From contig NZ_CP071696.1 of assembly GCF_018024495.1 (NCBI RefSeq), positions 2,294,001 through 2,358,000 on the forward strand: a stretch of 64,000 nucleotides of DNA, written 5' to 3'. The stretch's first letter is position 1. Each line of letters begins with the position of its first letter. The notes under the pieces are model-generated. The model was not told the origin of the DNA, ran no database searches, and saw nothing but the letters and a program-made list of their open reading frames with translations. Below, one piece after another: positions 56,950 to 64,000 of the stretch. A program made the position numbers and the translations under genes. The DNA is from Agromyces archimandritae (GTDB taxonomy: Bacteria > Actinomycetota > Actinomycetes > Actinomycetales > Microbacteriaceae).

Positions 56950-58443
56950 ATGACCCTCATCGCCGACGGCTCCGCCGAACTGACCTCCACCGATCCCCGC
57001 GACGGCTCCGTCGTCGCCGCATACCCGCTCGCGTCGCCTGCCGACGTCGAACGTGCCGTCTCCGAGGCCCGCGCGGCCGCGGAGAGCTGGCGCGCACTCG
57101 GCCCCGGCGGCCGCCGCGAGGCACTCCTCGCCTGGAAGGCCGAGATCGCCGCCGGCGCCCGCGAACTCGCCGGCGTCATCTCCCGCGAGACCGGCAAGAC
57201 GCCCGACGACGGCGTGCTCGAGATCACCCTCGCCCTCACCCACCTCGACTGGGCCGCCAAGCATGCCGAGAAGGTGCTCGCCCGCCGGAAGGTGCCCTCG
57301 GGGCTCGCCAGCTACAACCAGTCGGCGAGCGTCGGCTACGAGCCCTACGGCGTCGTCGGCGTCATCGGGCCGTGGAACTACCCCGTCTACACCCCCATGG
57401 GATCCATCTCCTACGCGCTGGCCGCCGGCAACGCGATCGTCTTCAAGCCGAGCGAGCTCTCCCCGGCCACCGGCCGCTGGCTCGCCGACGCCTGGCGCCG
57501 CGCCGTACCGCAGAGGGCCGCGTTCACCGTCGTCATCGGCGACGGGGCCACCGGTGCGGCCCTCGCCGCATCCGACGTCGACAAGATCGCCTTCACCGGT
57601 TCGCCCGGCACCGCCCGGCGCGTCATGGCCGCCTGCGCCGAACGCCTCACGCCGGTCGTCATCGAGGCCGGCGGCAAGGACGCCATGATCGTCGCCCGCG
57701 ACGCCGACCTCGACCAGGCCGTCGCCTTCGCCGTATTCGGCGGCATGGGCAACGCCGGCCAGACCTGCGCCGGCGTCGAACGCGTCTACGTCGAAGCGCC
57801 CGTCCACGACGAGTTCCTCGAGCGCCTCGCCGCTGCGGTCGCGGCGCTGAAGCCCGGCCCCGAGGCATCCGCGAGCTACGGGCCGATGACCATGTCGAAG
57901 CAGCTCGGCATCGTCTCCGCCCACATCGGCGAAGCCATCGAACGCGGGGCCCGGGCCGTCGCCGGCGGCGCCGACGCCGTGCAGGGCGCCTACGTCGCCC
58001 CCGTCGTGCTCACCGAGGTGCCCGGGGACTGCGCGGTCGTGCGCGAAGAGACCTTCGGGCCGGTGCTCGTCGTCGAGCGCGCCGCCTCCCTGGACGACGC
58101 CGTCGCGAAGGCGAACGACACCGCCTACGGTCTGGCCGCATCCGTCTTCACCCGCGATCTGAAGCAGGGGCGGCGGATCGCCCTCCGGCTGCGGGCCGGC
58201 GCCGTCAGCGTGAACTCCGTGCTCGGCTTCGCCGGCATCCCCTCGCTGCCGTTCGGCGGCCGCGGCGAGTCGGGCTTCGGCCGCATCCACGGCGCCGACG
58301 GCCTGCGCGAGTTCTCGGTCGCGAAGTCGGTGGCCGTGCAGACGAGCAAGCCCTTCATCGATCTGCTGCGCATCGACCGCTCGGCACGCGACATGCACCT
58401 CGCCGAGCGGATGCTGCACATGCTGCACGCCAAGCGGAAGTGA
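56950..58443 (+). CDS. NAD(P)-dependent aldehyde dehydrogenase
   Basis: 497 residues. Catalytic C273 (GNAGQTCAGVER), general base E239 (VIEAGGKDAMI), oxyanion N143 (GPWNYPVYTP) and Rossmann loop FTGSPGTARRV. ATG 56950 with GAAGGGA upstream. The expected substrate in this context is the long oligo-isoprenoid aldehyde released by the Lcp-like oxygenase, giving an acid for CoA activation. Convergent with the TetR gene. Confidence 0.92.
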   Translation: MTLIADGSAELTSTDPRDGSVVAAYPLASPADVERAVSEARAAAESWRALGPGGRREALLAWKAEIAAGARELAGVISRETGKTPDDGVLEITLALTHLDWAAKHAEKVLARRKVPSGLASYNQSASVGYEPYGVVGVIGPWNYPVYTPMGSISYALAAGNAIVFKPSELSPATGRWLADAWRRAVPQRAAFTVVIGDGATGAALAASDVDKIAFTGSPGTARRVMAACAERLTPVVIEAGGKDAMIVARDADLDQAVAFAVFGGMGNAGQTCAGVERVYVEAPVHDEFLERLAAAVAALKPGPEASASYGPMTMSKQLGIVSAHIGEAIERGARAVAGGADAVQGAYVAPVVLTEVPGDCAVVREETFGPVLVVERAASLDDAVAKANDTAYGLAASVFTRDLKQGRRIALRLRAGAVSVNSVLGFAGIPSLPFGGRGESGFGRIHGADGLREFSVAKSVAVQTSKPFIDLLRIDRSARDMHLAERMLHMLHAKRK

Positions 58444-58446
58444 GGC

Positions 58447-59691
58447 TCAGCGACCCAGCGCCGCTCGCACCAGGCATGCGACCCGCGCCCGCGTCGCCGG
58501 CGCGTCGTCGAAGTGCACGAGCCGGCCGAGGTCGACGACGACGTTGAGCCCGGCGTGCACCCGGAACCTCGCCGCCTGCGCGGTGAGATCCGGGTGTACG
58601 GCCCGCAGCAGGCCGACCCACTCGTCGACGTGCCGGCGCTGGATGCCCCGCAGCCGCTCCTGCTCGTCGCCCGGCAGCGCGCCGATGTCGGAGAAGTACA
58701 CGCTCATGAGCTCGTGGTGCGTGAAGCTGTGGGCGATGTAGCCGTCGATGAGGCGGTCGAGGGCCTCGGCGGGGCCCGCGGCGCCCTCGAGGGCGTCGGC
58801 GGTCGTCGCCCCGAGGCGTTCGGCGGCCCGCACGCAGGCCTCGAGCAGCAGCTCGGACTTGCTCGCGAAATGCCGGTAGAAGCCCGACTGGGTGAGGCCG
58901 ACGGCGGCGCTCAGTTCCTCGATCGAGGTCTCGTGGTAGCCGCGCTGCTGGAACAGGCGGAGCCCTTCGCGCACGATCAGCTCGCGCTTGGATGCCGGCG
59001 GAACGCCGGGGGTGTCGGGCGCGGCGGATCCGGCCGGCGCGGGAAGGCGGGCGTCGGCGACGTCACGGGCCGAATCGCCGAGCAGTTCGGCGAGCTGGCG
59101 GCGCCCCAGGCTCGCGTGGTGCGAGGTGATCGAGGCGACGACGCTGAGCGCGGCGGCTGCGATCATGCGCGCGTCGTCCTCGCCGAGCCCCGGCCGCATC
59201 CGCTGCACGGCGCGGCGGACGCGCGCGCCGAGCTCGGCGAAGTCCCCGCCGAGCCGACGCCGGTCGTCGGGGTGCAGGTAGCGGCCCTCCCAGCGGTAGA
59301 GGCCGCCGGTGCGGCGGTTGTCGATCGTGGCCTCGACGAGGGCGTGGACGAGGGCGTCGTAGTCGGCGCCGGCCGGGTCGGTGCGGGCGGGATCGGTGCT
59401 CGCGGCATCCACTGCGGGCCCCTCGCCGCCCGCGAAGGGCTCGGTGACCTCGAGGAGCCCGTGCACGAGGCGCTCGGCGGCATCGAGGAAGAGGGCGTAC
59501 TTGTTCGGGAAATGCCGGTAGAGGGCCGGGGCCGAGATGCCCACCTCGGCGGCGACCTCGCCGAGGCTCACCTGGTGGTAGCCGCGTTCCGAGAACAGGG
59601 TCGCGGCGGCCATCGCGATGCGCTGCTTGCGGTCCTTCGGGCGGGTGCGGCGGGGCGCGGCGGTGGATGCGGTCGCCGACGTCGTGCCCAT
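58447..59691 (-). CDS. Double-length TetR-family regulator with two DNA-binding heads
   Basis: 414 residues, about twice the family's usual length. First TetR HTH near residues 23-70 (RIAMAAATLFSERGYHQVSL, GISAPALYRHFPNKYALF) with its own ligand-domain-like region, then a second complete TetR HTH near 235-282 (IVREGLRLFQQRGYHETSIE, GLTQSGFYRHFASKSELL). ATG 59691 is 6 bases after a minus-strand TAGCCT (59703-59698), so it is probably leaderless. An operator lies in the divergent gap (59740). Likely regulator of the lcp regulon. Confidence 0.9.
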   Translation of the reverse strand: MGTTSATASTAAPRRTRPKDRKQRIAMAAATLFSERGYHQVSLGEVAAEVGISAPALYRHFPNKYALFLDAAERLVHGLLEVTEPFAGGEGPAVDAASTDPARTDPAGADYDALVHALVEATIDNRRTGGLYRWEGRYLHPDDRRRLGGDFAELGARVRRAVQRMRPGLGEDDARMIAAAALSVVASITSHHASLGRRQLAELLGDSARDVADARLPAPAGSAAPDTPGVPPASKRELIVREGLRLFQQRGYHETSIEELSAAVGLTQSGFYRHFASKSELLLEACVRAAERLGATTADALEGAAGPAEALDRLIDGYIAHSFTHHELMSVYFSDIGALPGDEQERLRGIQRRHVDEWVGLLRAVHPDLTAQAARFRVHAGLNVVVDLGRLVHFDDAPATRARVACLVRAALGR

Positions 59692-59739
59692 CCCGACAGG
59701 CTAGCGCAGGCCGCTCGGCCCGCCATGAGCGGCAACGAT

Positions 59740-59755
59740 GTGATTCCGGATTAAC
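59740..59755. promoter_or_regulatory. TetR-type operator between the regulator and the ligase
   Basis: GTGATTCCGGATTAAC, two mismatches to the perfect site at 51149. Placed 37 bases upstream of the TetR promoter and about 95 bases before the ligase start, so it can act on both. Confidence 0.7.
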
Positions 59756-59850
59756 AAAAGTCGTGACATCCGGCCCGCGGCCGTGCATACTGGGGCCACC
59801 TGCGTCGCCCGCGAGCGGCGACGGTACAGCGTCGTACGAAGGGATTCCGA

Positions 59851-61479
59851 ATGAGCACCGAAGCCCCGCCCCTCGCCGAGGCGGCACCCCGCACAGAAAC
59901 CGCACCCGGCCCCGGGCCCTCCGCCATCCCGGCGGCCGCCCGCCGCAACCACTGGATGAACCAGGTCGCCGCCCACGCCGCCAACCGGCCCGACTCCCTC
60001 GCGTTCCGCTACCTCGACCGCGACACGAGCTGGGGGCAGGTGCACGAGCACGTCAACGCCCTGGCCGCAGCCCTCCGCCGCCGCGGCGTCGAACACGGCG
60101 ACCGGGTCCTCCTCCTCACCCTGAACAGCCCCGAGGTCGTCGAAGCGGTCTTCGCGATCAACACCCTCGGCGCCATGGCCGTGCCGATCAACATCCGCCT
60201 CTCGCCCGCCGAGATCGCCTACATCGTCGACGACGCCGACGCCGGCGTCATCCTCGTGGATGCCCCGCTCGCGCCCCTCGTCGGCGCCGTCGCCGCCCTC
60301 ACCACGCGCATCGAGCAGGTCCTCGTCTTCGGCGAAGCCGGCGACGGGCAGGAATCCGTCGCGGACCTCGTCGCCGAAGACCCCGGCGACTTCACCGCCC
60401 CCGACGTCGCCGAAGACACCACCGCGCTCATCATGTACACCTCGGGCACCACCGGGCGGCCCAAGGGCGCCATGCTCGACCACCTGAACCTGTACGCGCA
60501 GGCCATCACCTGCATCCGCGCGAACGGCATCGTCGACGAGAGCGACATCGCCTTCCTCACCGCACCGCTCTTCCACATCGCCGGCCTCGGTTCGATCGCA
60601 CCGAACTTCATCATCGGCATCCCGACGATCTTCCACCCCCTCGGCGCCTTCGATCCCGCCGCGATCGTCGACGCCTGGGAGCAGTCGCGCGCGACGATCG
60701 TCTTCAACGTGCCCCAGCAGTGGCAGGCGATCTGCGCCCTGCCCGGCATCGAGGACAGGGACCTCGCGCTCCGCATCATCAGCTGGGGCGCCGCGCCGGC
60801 CACCGACGGCGTGCTGCGGGCGATGGAGGAGAAGTTCCCGGACGCGATGAACGTCGCCGTCTTCGGCCAGACCGAGATGTCGCCGATCACCTGCGTGCTG
60901 CGCGGCGCCGACTCGCGCCGCAAGATCGGCTCCGTCGGCAAGCCGATCCCCACCATCCAGACCCGCGTCGTCGACGAGGACTTCCACGACGTCCCCGTCG
61001 GGGAGGTCGGCGAGATCGTCTACCGGGGGCCGACGCTCATGAAGGGGTACTGGCGGAAGCCCGATGAGACCGCGGCGGCCTTCGAGGGCGGCTGGTTCCA
61101 CTCCGGCGACCTCGTTCGGCAGGACGAGGAGGGCTTCGTCTGGGTCGTCGACCGCAAGAAGGACATGATCATCTCCGGCGGCGAGAACGTCTACTGCGCC
61201 GAGGTCGAGAACGCCCTCGACGCCCACCCCGACATCCTCGAGGTCGCCGTCTACGGTCGAGCCGACGAGCGCTGGGGCGAGGTCCCGGTCGCGGCGATCG
61301 CGCCGATGCCGGGCGCGGCGGCGCCGACCGTCGACGAGCTCGAGGCCTTCCTCGACGGCCGCCTCGGCCGTTTCAAGCGGCCCAAGCACGTCGTCGTGGT
61401 CGAGGCGCTGCCCCGCAACGGCGGCGGCAAGGTCGACAAGGGCGTGCTGCGCGCAAGCGACCCGGTGACCGCCCGGTGA
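59851..61479 (+). CDS. Acyl-CoA ligase (AMP-forming)
   Basis: 542 residues, ANL superfamily. Adenylation motifs: MYTSGTTGRPKGAMLDH (A3), VFGQTEMSPITC (A5), GWFHSGDLVRQDEEGFVWVVDRKKDMIISGGENVY (A7-A8) and catalytic Lys in LPRNGGGKVDK. ATG 59851. Expected to activate the acid produced by the aldehyde dehydrogenase. Stop overlaps the alcohol dehydrogenase start (GTGA). Confidence 0.93.
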   Translation: MSTEAPPLAEAAPRTETAPGPGPSAIPAAARRNHWMNQVAAHAANRPDSLAFRYLDRDTSWGQVHEHVNALAAALRRRGVEHGDRVLLLTLNSPEVVEAVFAINTLGAMAVPINIRLSPAEIAYIVDDADAGVILVDAPLAPLVGAVAALTTRIEQVLVFGEAGDGQESVADLVAEDPGDFTAPDVAEDTTALIMYTSGTTGRPKGAMLDHLNLYAQAITCIRANGIVDESDIAFLTAPLFHIAGLGSIAPNFIIGIPTIFHPLGAFDPAAIVDAWEQSRATIVFNVPQQWQAICALPGIEDRDLALRIISWGAAPATDGVLRAMEEKFPDAMNVAVFGQTEMSPITCVLRGADSRRKIGSVGKPIPTIQTRVVDEDFHDVPVGEVGEIVYRGPTLMKGYWRKPDETAAAFEGGWFHSGDLVRQDEEGFVWVVDRKKDMIISGGENVYCAEVENALDAHPDILEVAVYGRADERWGEVPVAAIAPMPGAAAPTVDELEAFLDGRLGRFKRPKHVVVVEALPRNGGGKVDKGVLRASDPVTAR

Positions 61480-63089
61480 CCGCTGCGCTCGCCGCCGTCG
61501 TCGCCGGGCGGGGGCACGCGCCCGTGCCCTCGCCCGTGCGCCTCGACGAACTCCGGGACGACGAGGTGCTCGTGCGCATCGCCGCCTCGGGGATCTGCCA
61601 CACCGACCTCACGGCGATCGACGGCGCGGTGCCGTTCGGCTTCCCCGCCGTGTTCGGGCACGAGGGCGCCGGCGTCGTCGAGGCGACCGGATCGGCGGCG
61701 GCGGGCGTGGAACCGGGCGACCGGGTCGTGCTCACCTTCGATTCGTGCGGGGTGTGCGCGCGCTGCGCGAGCGGGCACCCCGCGTACTGCGAGCAGTTCG
61801 GGCGGCGGAACTCGGCCGGGGCCAGGCCCGACGGCTCGGCGACCCTGCGGGGCGAGGGCGGCGAGGTCATCTCCGGGTCGTGGATGGCGCAGTCCTCCTG
61901 GGCGACCTTCGCGATCGCACGGGCCTCGAACGTCGTGCCGATCGACGACGACGTTCCCTTCGCGATCGCCGCGCCTCTCGGCTGCGGGGTGCTGACGGGC
62001 GCCGGCACGGTGCTCGGCACCCTGCGGCCCGGCCCCGGCGACCGGCTCGTCGTCCTCGGTGCCGGCGCCGTCGGGCTCTCGGGGATGCTCGCCGCCCACG
62101 TGAGCGGATGCGGCGATGTCGTCGTCGTCGAACCCGATGCCGGACGACGGACGCTCGCCCTCGAACTCGGGGCGACGGCCGCCGTCGAACCCGAGGAGCT
62201 CGCCGCCCTCCTCCGCGCCACGCGGCCGGCCGACCGGGTGCTGGACACCGTCGGCACCCCGGCCGCGGTCGAGGCGGCGCTCGCCGCGCTGGCCTCGCCG
62301 GGCGCCTGCGCGACGGTCGCCCTGCGGTCCGGCGCGAATCCCGTGACCGTGAGCCAGTCGCGCCTGCTCTGGGGGCGCTCGATCTCGGGTGTCATCGAGG
62401 GCGACGCGCGGCCCGCCGCATTGGTCCCGATGCTCGCCCGGCTCTGGCGGGCCGGGCTCTTCCCGGTCGACCGCTTCATCCGCACCTTCGCCTTCGGAGA
62501 CGTCGACGAGGCGGTCGCCGCCGCGCGCTCGGGGTCGGCGGTGAAGCCGGTGCTCGTCATGGACCCCGCCGATGCGGTGCCGCCGGCACCGGCCCCGACC
62601 ACCGTCCCCGCACGCCTTCGGGCGCTCGCGGCGCCCGGTGTGCGGGCCGACGTCGACGAGCTGCTCGCGATCTGGGACGTGCTGCCGACCGTCGGCCCGG
62701 CCGAGCTCCGCGGGTTCTGGCGCGGGCGTGCGTTCGACACCGGGCACGGGATGCTCCGCACGCTCGAGCGGGCCGCGTGGGTCGGCAAGCATTTCGTCTC
62801 GGACGAGACGGTGCGGCCTATCGTGTGCGACGACGGCGCCGGCGGCCTCGTGGCCGACCTGCGCCTTTCCCGCGGCGGCGGGGCGAGCCTCGTGCGCATG
62901 GAGCATCGCGGCCGCGTGACGGCGACGATGCTCTACGACCGGATGCCGGTGCACGACCATTTCGTGCGGGTCGACGCCGACACGCTGCTCGGCGTCATGG
63001 CGGGGGAGGGCACGCTCGACGCCGGGCGCCCGTTCCTCTTCCTGCTCGAGCGTGCGGAGGACCCGGGCGAGATCCCGAGCCGCGGCTGA
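61476..63089 (+). CDS. Zinc alcohol dehydrogenase fused to a GXWXG/DUF4334 domain
   Basis: 537 residues. Residues 1-368 are a zinc-dependent medium-chain dehydrogenase: catalytic zinc C41, H62 and E63, structural zinc C91, C94, C97 and C105, NAD site VLGAGAVGLSGMLA. After a Pro-rich linker (about 370-385), residues 390-530 form a separate domain with RGFWRGRAFDTGH near 411-423, which is the GXWXG motif, and a DUF4334-like second half (VTATMLYDRMPVHDHFVRVD). Such a fusion is unusual. GTG 61476 overlaps the ligase stop. The gene ends convergent to the SDR gene. Confidence 0.88.
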   Translation: MTAALAAVVAGRGHAPVPSPVRLDELRDDEVLVRIAASGICHTDLTAIDGAVPFGFPAVFGHEGAGVVEATGSAAAGVEPGDRVVLTFDSCGVCARCASGHPAYCEQFGRRNSAGARPDGSATLRGEGGEVISGSWMAQSSWATFAIARASNVVPIDDDVPFAIAAPLGCGVLTGAGTVLGTLRPGPGDRLVVLGAGAVGLSGMLAAHVSGCGDVVVVEPDAGRRTLALELGATAAVEPEELAALLRATRPADRVLDTVGTPAAVEAALAALASPGACATVALRSGANPVTVSQSRLLWGRSISGVIEGDARPAALVPMLARLWRAGLFPVDRFIRTFAFGDVDEAVAAARSGSAVKPVLVMDPADAVPPAPAPTTVPARLRALAAPGVRADVDELLAIWDVLPTVGPAELRGFWRGRAFDTGHGMLRTLERAAWVGKHFVSDETVRPIVCDDGAGGLVADLRLSRGGGASLVRMEHRGRVTATMLYDRMPVHDHFVRVDADTLLGVMAGEGTLDAGRPFLFLLERAEDPGEIPSRG

Positions 63090-63125
63090 CGGCTGGGCGC
63101 CCGGCCCCGGTGACGCGGTGCCCGC

Positions 63126-63875
63126 TCAGGCCTGGAACAGGCTGCCCGGCCGGTTCACCGCCAGGCGGGGCACGGCGGCGTGCCGCGAGAGCCGGGTGAG
63201 GGCGACGGCGAGCTCGGCGATGTCGTCGGCGCGGATCATCTCCTCGGCGGGGATCTCGTCGGTCTTCCAGGCGGCGAGTTCGGTGTCGACGTATCCCGGG
63301 CAGATCGCCGTGGCGCTCACGCCGCGGGTGCCCTCTTCGAGGCACACCGATTCGCAGAGGGAGACGAGTGCGGCCTTCGTCGCGGAGTATGCGGCGAGGT
63401 CGGGTTCGGGCATGAGGCCGGCGAGCGAGGCGAGCGCGATGATGCGGGCGCCGCGCGCGTCGAGTGCGGCGGTGCGGCGCAAGAGCGGCAGCGCGGCTGA
63501 GACGAGGGCGAACGGGCCGCGGAAGTTCAGGGCGACGTGTTTGTCGACGCGGCGCAGCGGGGTCTCTGCGATGGGGCTGCCGAAGCCCATGCCGGCGTTC
63601 AGCACGAGGGCGTCGAGGCGGCCGTGCTCCGCTTCGTGCCGGGCGAGGAGCGCGGCGAGGGCATCGGGGTCGGCGGCGTCGGCGGGCACCGCGACGACGC
63701 GGGTGCCGGGGCCGGCGAGCTCGGCGGCGGCTGCTTCGAGGGGTTCCGGGGTGCGGGCCGAGAGGGTGAGCGCGTAGCCTTCGGCGGCCAGCCGCCGGGC
63801 GACGGCGAGGCCGATGCCGCGCGAGGCGCCGGTGATGAGTGCGGCGCGCGGGGCGGGCTCAGCGGGCGAGGTCAT
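63126..63875 (-). CDS. Short-chain dehydrogenase/reductase
   Basis: 249 residues, classical SDR. Cofactor motif ALITGASRGIGLAVARRL, NAG motif ALVLNAGMG, catalytic Ser-Tyr-Lys as ALASLAGLM and YSATKAALVSL. ATG 63875 follows GAGGAAGGA by 7 bases; the ATG at 63893 is internal to the upstream dehydrogenase gene. It overlaps the end of that gene by 17 bases, so both are one minus-strand operon. May act as a 3-hydroxyacyl-CoA dehydrogenase. Confidence 0.9.
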   Translation of the reverse strand: MTSPAEPAPRAALITGASRGIGLAVARRLAAEGYALTLSARTPEPLEAAAAELAGPGTRVVAVPADAADPDALAALLARHEAEHGRLDALVLNAGMGFGSPIAETPLRRVDKHVALNFRGPFALVSAALPLLRRTAALDARGARIIALASLAGLMPEPDLAAYSATKAALVSLCESVCLEEGTRGVSATAICPGYVDTELAAWKTDEIPAEEMIRADDIAELAVALTRLSRHAAVPRLAVNRPGSLFQA

Positions 63876-64000
63876 GGCGGCGTCCTTCCTCATGGGCGCG
63901 CACGGCGCGCCGGGCGATCGACCAGCGATGGGTTTCGCTGGATCCGTCGTAGATGCGGAACGGGCGCACCTCGCGCCAGTACCGGGACAGCAGGAGTTCC
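63859..64000 (-). CDS. Acyl-CoA dehydrogenase, C-terminal fragment at window edge
   Basis: Minus-strand frame open to the right edge, ending at TGA 63859-63861. The visible end is ELLLSRYWREVRPFRIYDG then SSETHRWSIARRAVRAHEE. RIYDGSSETHRWSIARR is the conserved C-terminal FAD-contact segment of acyl-CoA dehydrogenases, including the ACAD10/11 type. Most of the gene lies beyond the window. It would donate electrons to EtfBA encoded at 52-54 kb. Confidence 0.85.
   Translation of the reverse strand, partial: ELLLSRYWREVRPFRIYDGSSETHRWSIARRAVRAHEEGRRHDLAR

Overview
The window is a GC-rich (around 70 percent by eye) chromosomal segment of an actinobacterium. The gene families point to Microbacteriaceae: class Ib nrdHIEF, SoxR, EtfBA with CaiB-type genes, GgaT/GcaT-heavy spacers, many GTG starts, and many leaderless starts with a TAnnnT -10 box 6-8 nt before the start codon. 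I cannot name a genus. No rRNA, tRNA, CRISPR array or phage genes were seen.

Layout. 1-4.6 kb: end of an rlmC-like rRNA methyltransferase, then an AlbA/ATPase-type regulator gene destroyed by an IS3-family element and a frameshift, with its repeat-rich operator region still upstream. 4.6-9.2 kb: a DUF3105/DUF305 pair and a transsulfuration pair (cbs, metB) behind a tiny leaderless Cys-containing leader peptide. 9.3-14 kb: an amino-acid permease, a MntA antitoxin with an internally deleted HepT, an aldo-keto reductase, and a divergent SoxR/efflux pair with a textbook SoxR box.

14.2-28.5 kb is an L-arabinose locus. It has two complete paralogous sugar ABC importers, a LacI-type repressor and the araD, araB and araA enzymes, tied together by TGTGAN(1-4)TCACA operators at 14263, 18909, 18924, 18974 and 20111. 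It ends in an intergenic hairpin repeat, a probable LacI remnant and an IS110-family element. 30-36 kb: small enzymes, then nrdHIEF behind NrdR-like and DnaA boxes. 36-45 kb: metNIQ, and a CitAB-type two-component system next to a tctCBA tricarboxylate transporter. 45-48 kb: YjbR, a PIN/Phd toxin-antitoxin pair, and an AAA/DUF4143 ATPase preceded by a precise 22-bp repeat array.

48.4-64 kb is the most interesting part. A latex-clearing-protein (Lcp, rubber oxygenase) homologue sits with an alpha-methylacyl-CoA racemase/CaiB protein, EtfBA, a membrane cytochrome b, an APH-type kinase, an aldehyde dehydrogenase, an acyl-CoA ligase, an alcohol dehydrogenase fused to a GXWXG domain, an SDR and an acyl-CoA dehydrogenase. 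The same 16-bp palindrome (GTGAATNNNNATTCAC type) occurs upstream of lcp, the racemase operon, the aldehyde dehydrogenase and the ligase. A double-length TetR regulator with two DNA-binding heads lies in the middle. I read this as one regulon for oxidative cleavage and beta-oxidation of a methyl-branched (polyisoprenoid-like) substrate. The regulon and the electron route ETF to cytochrome b are inferences from the sequence.
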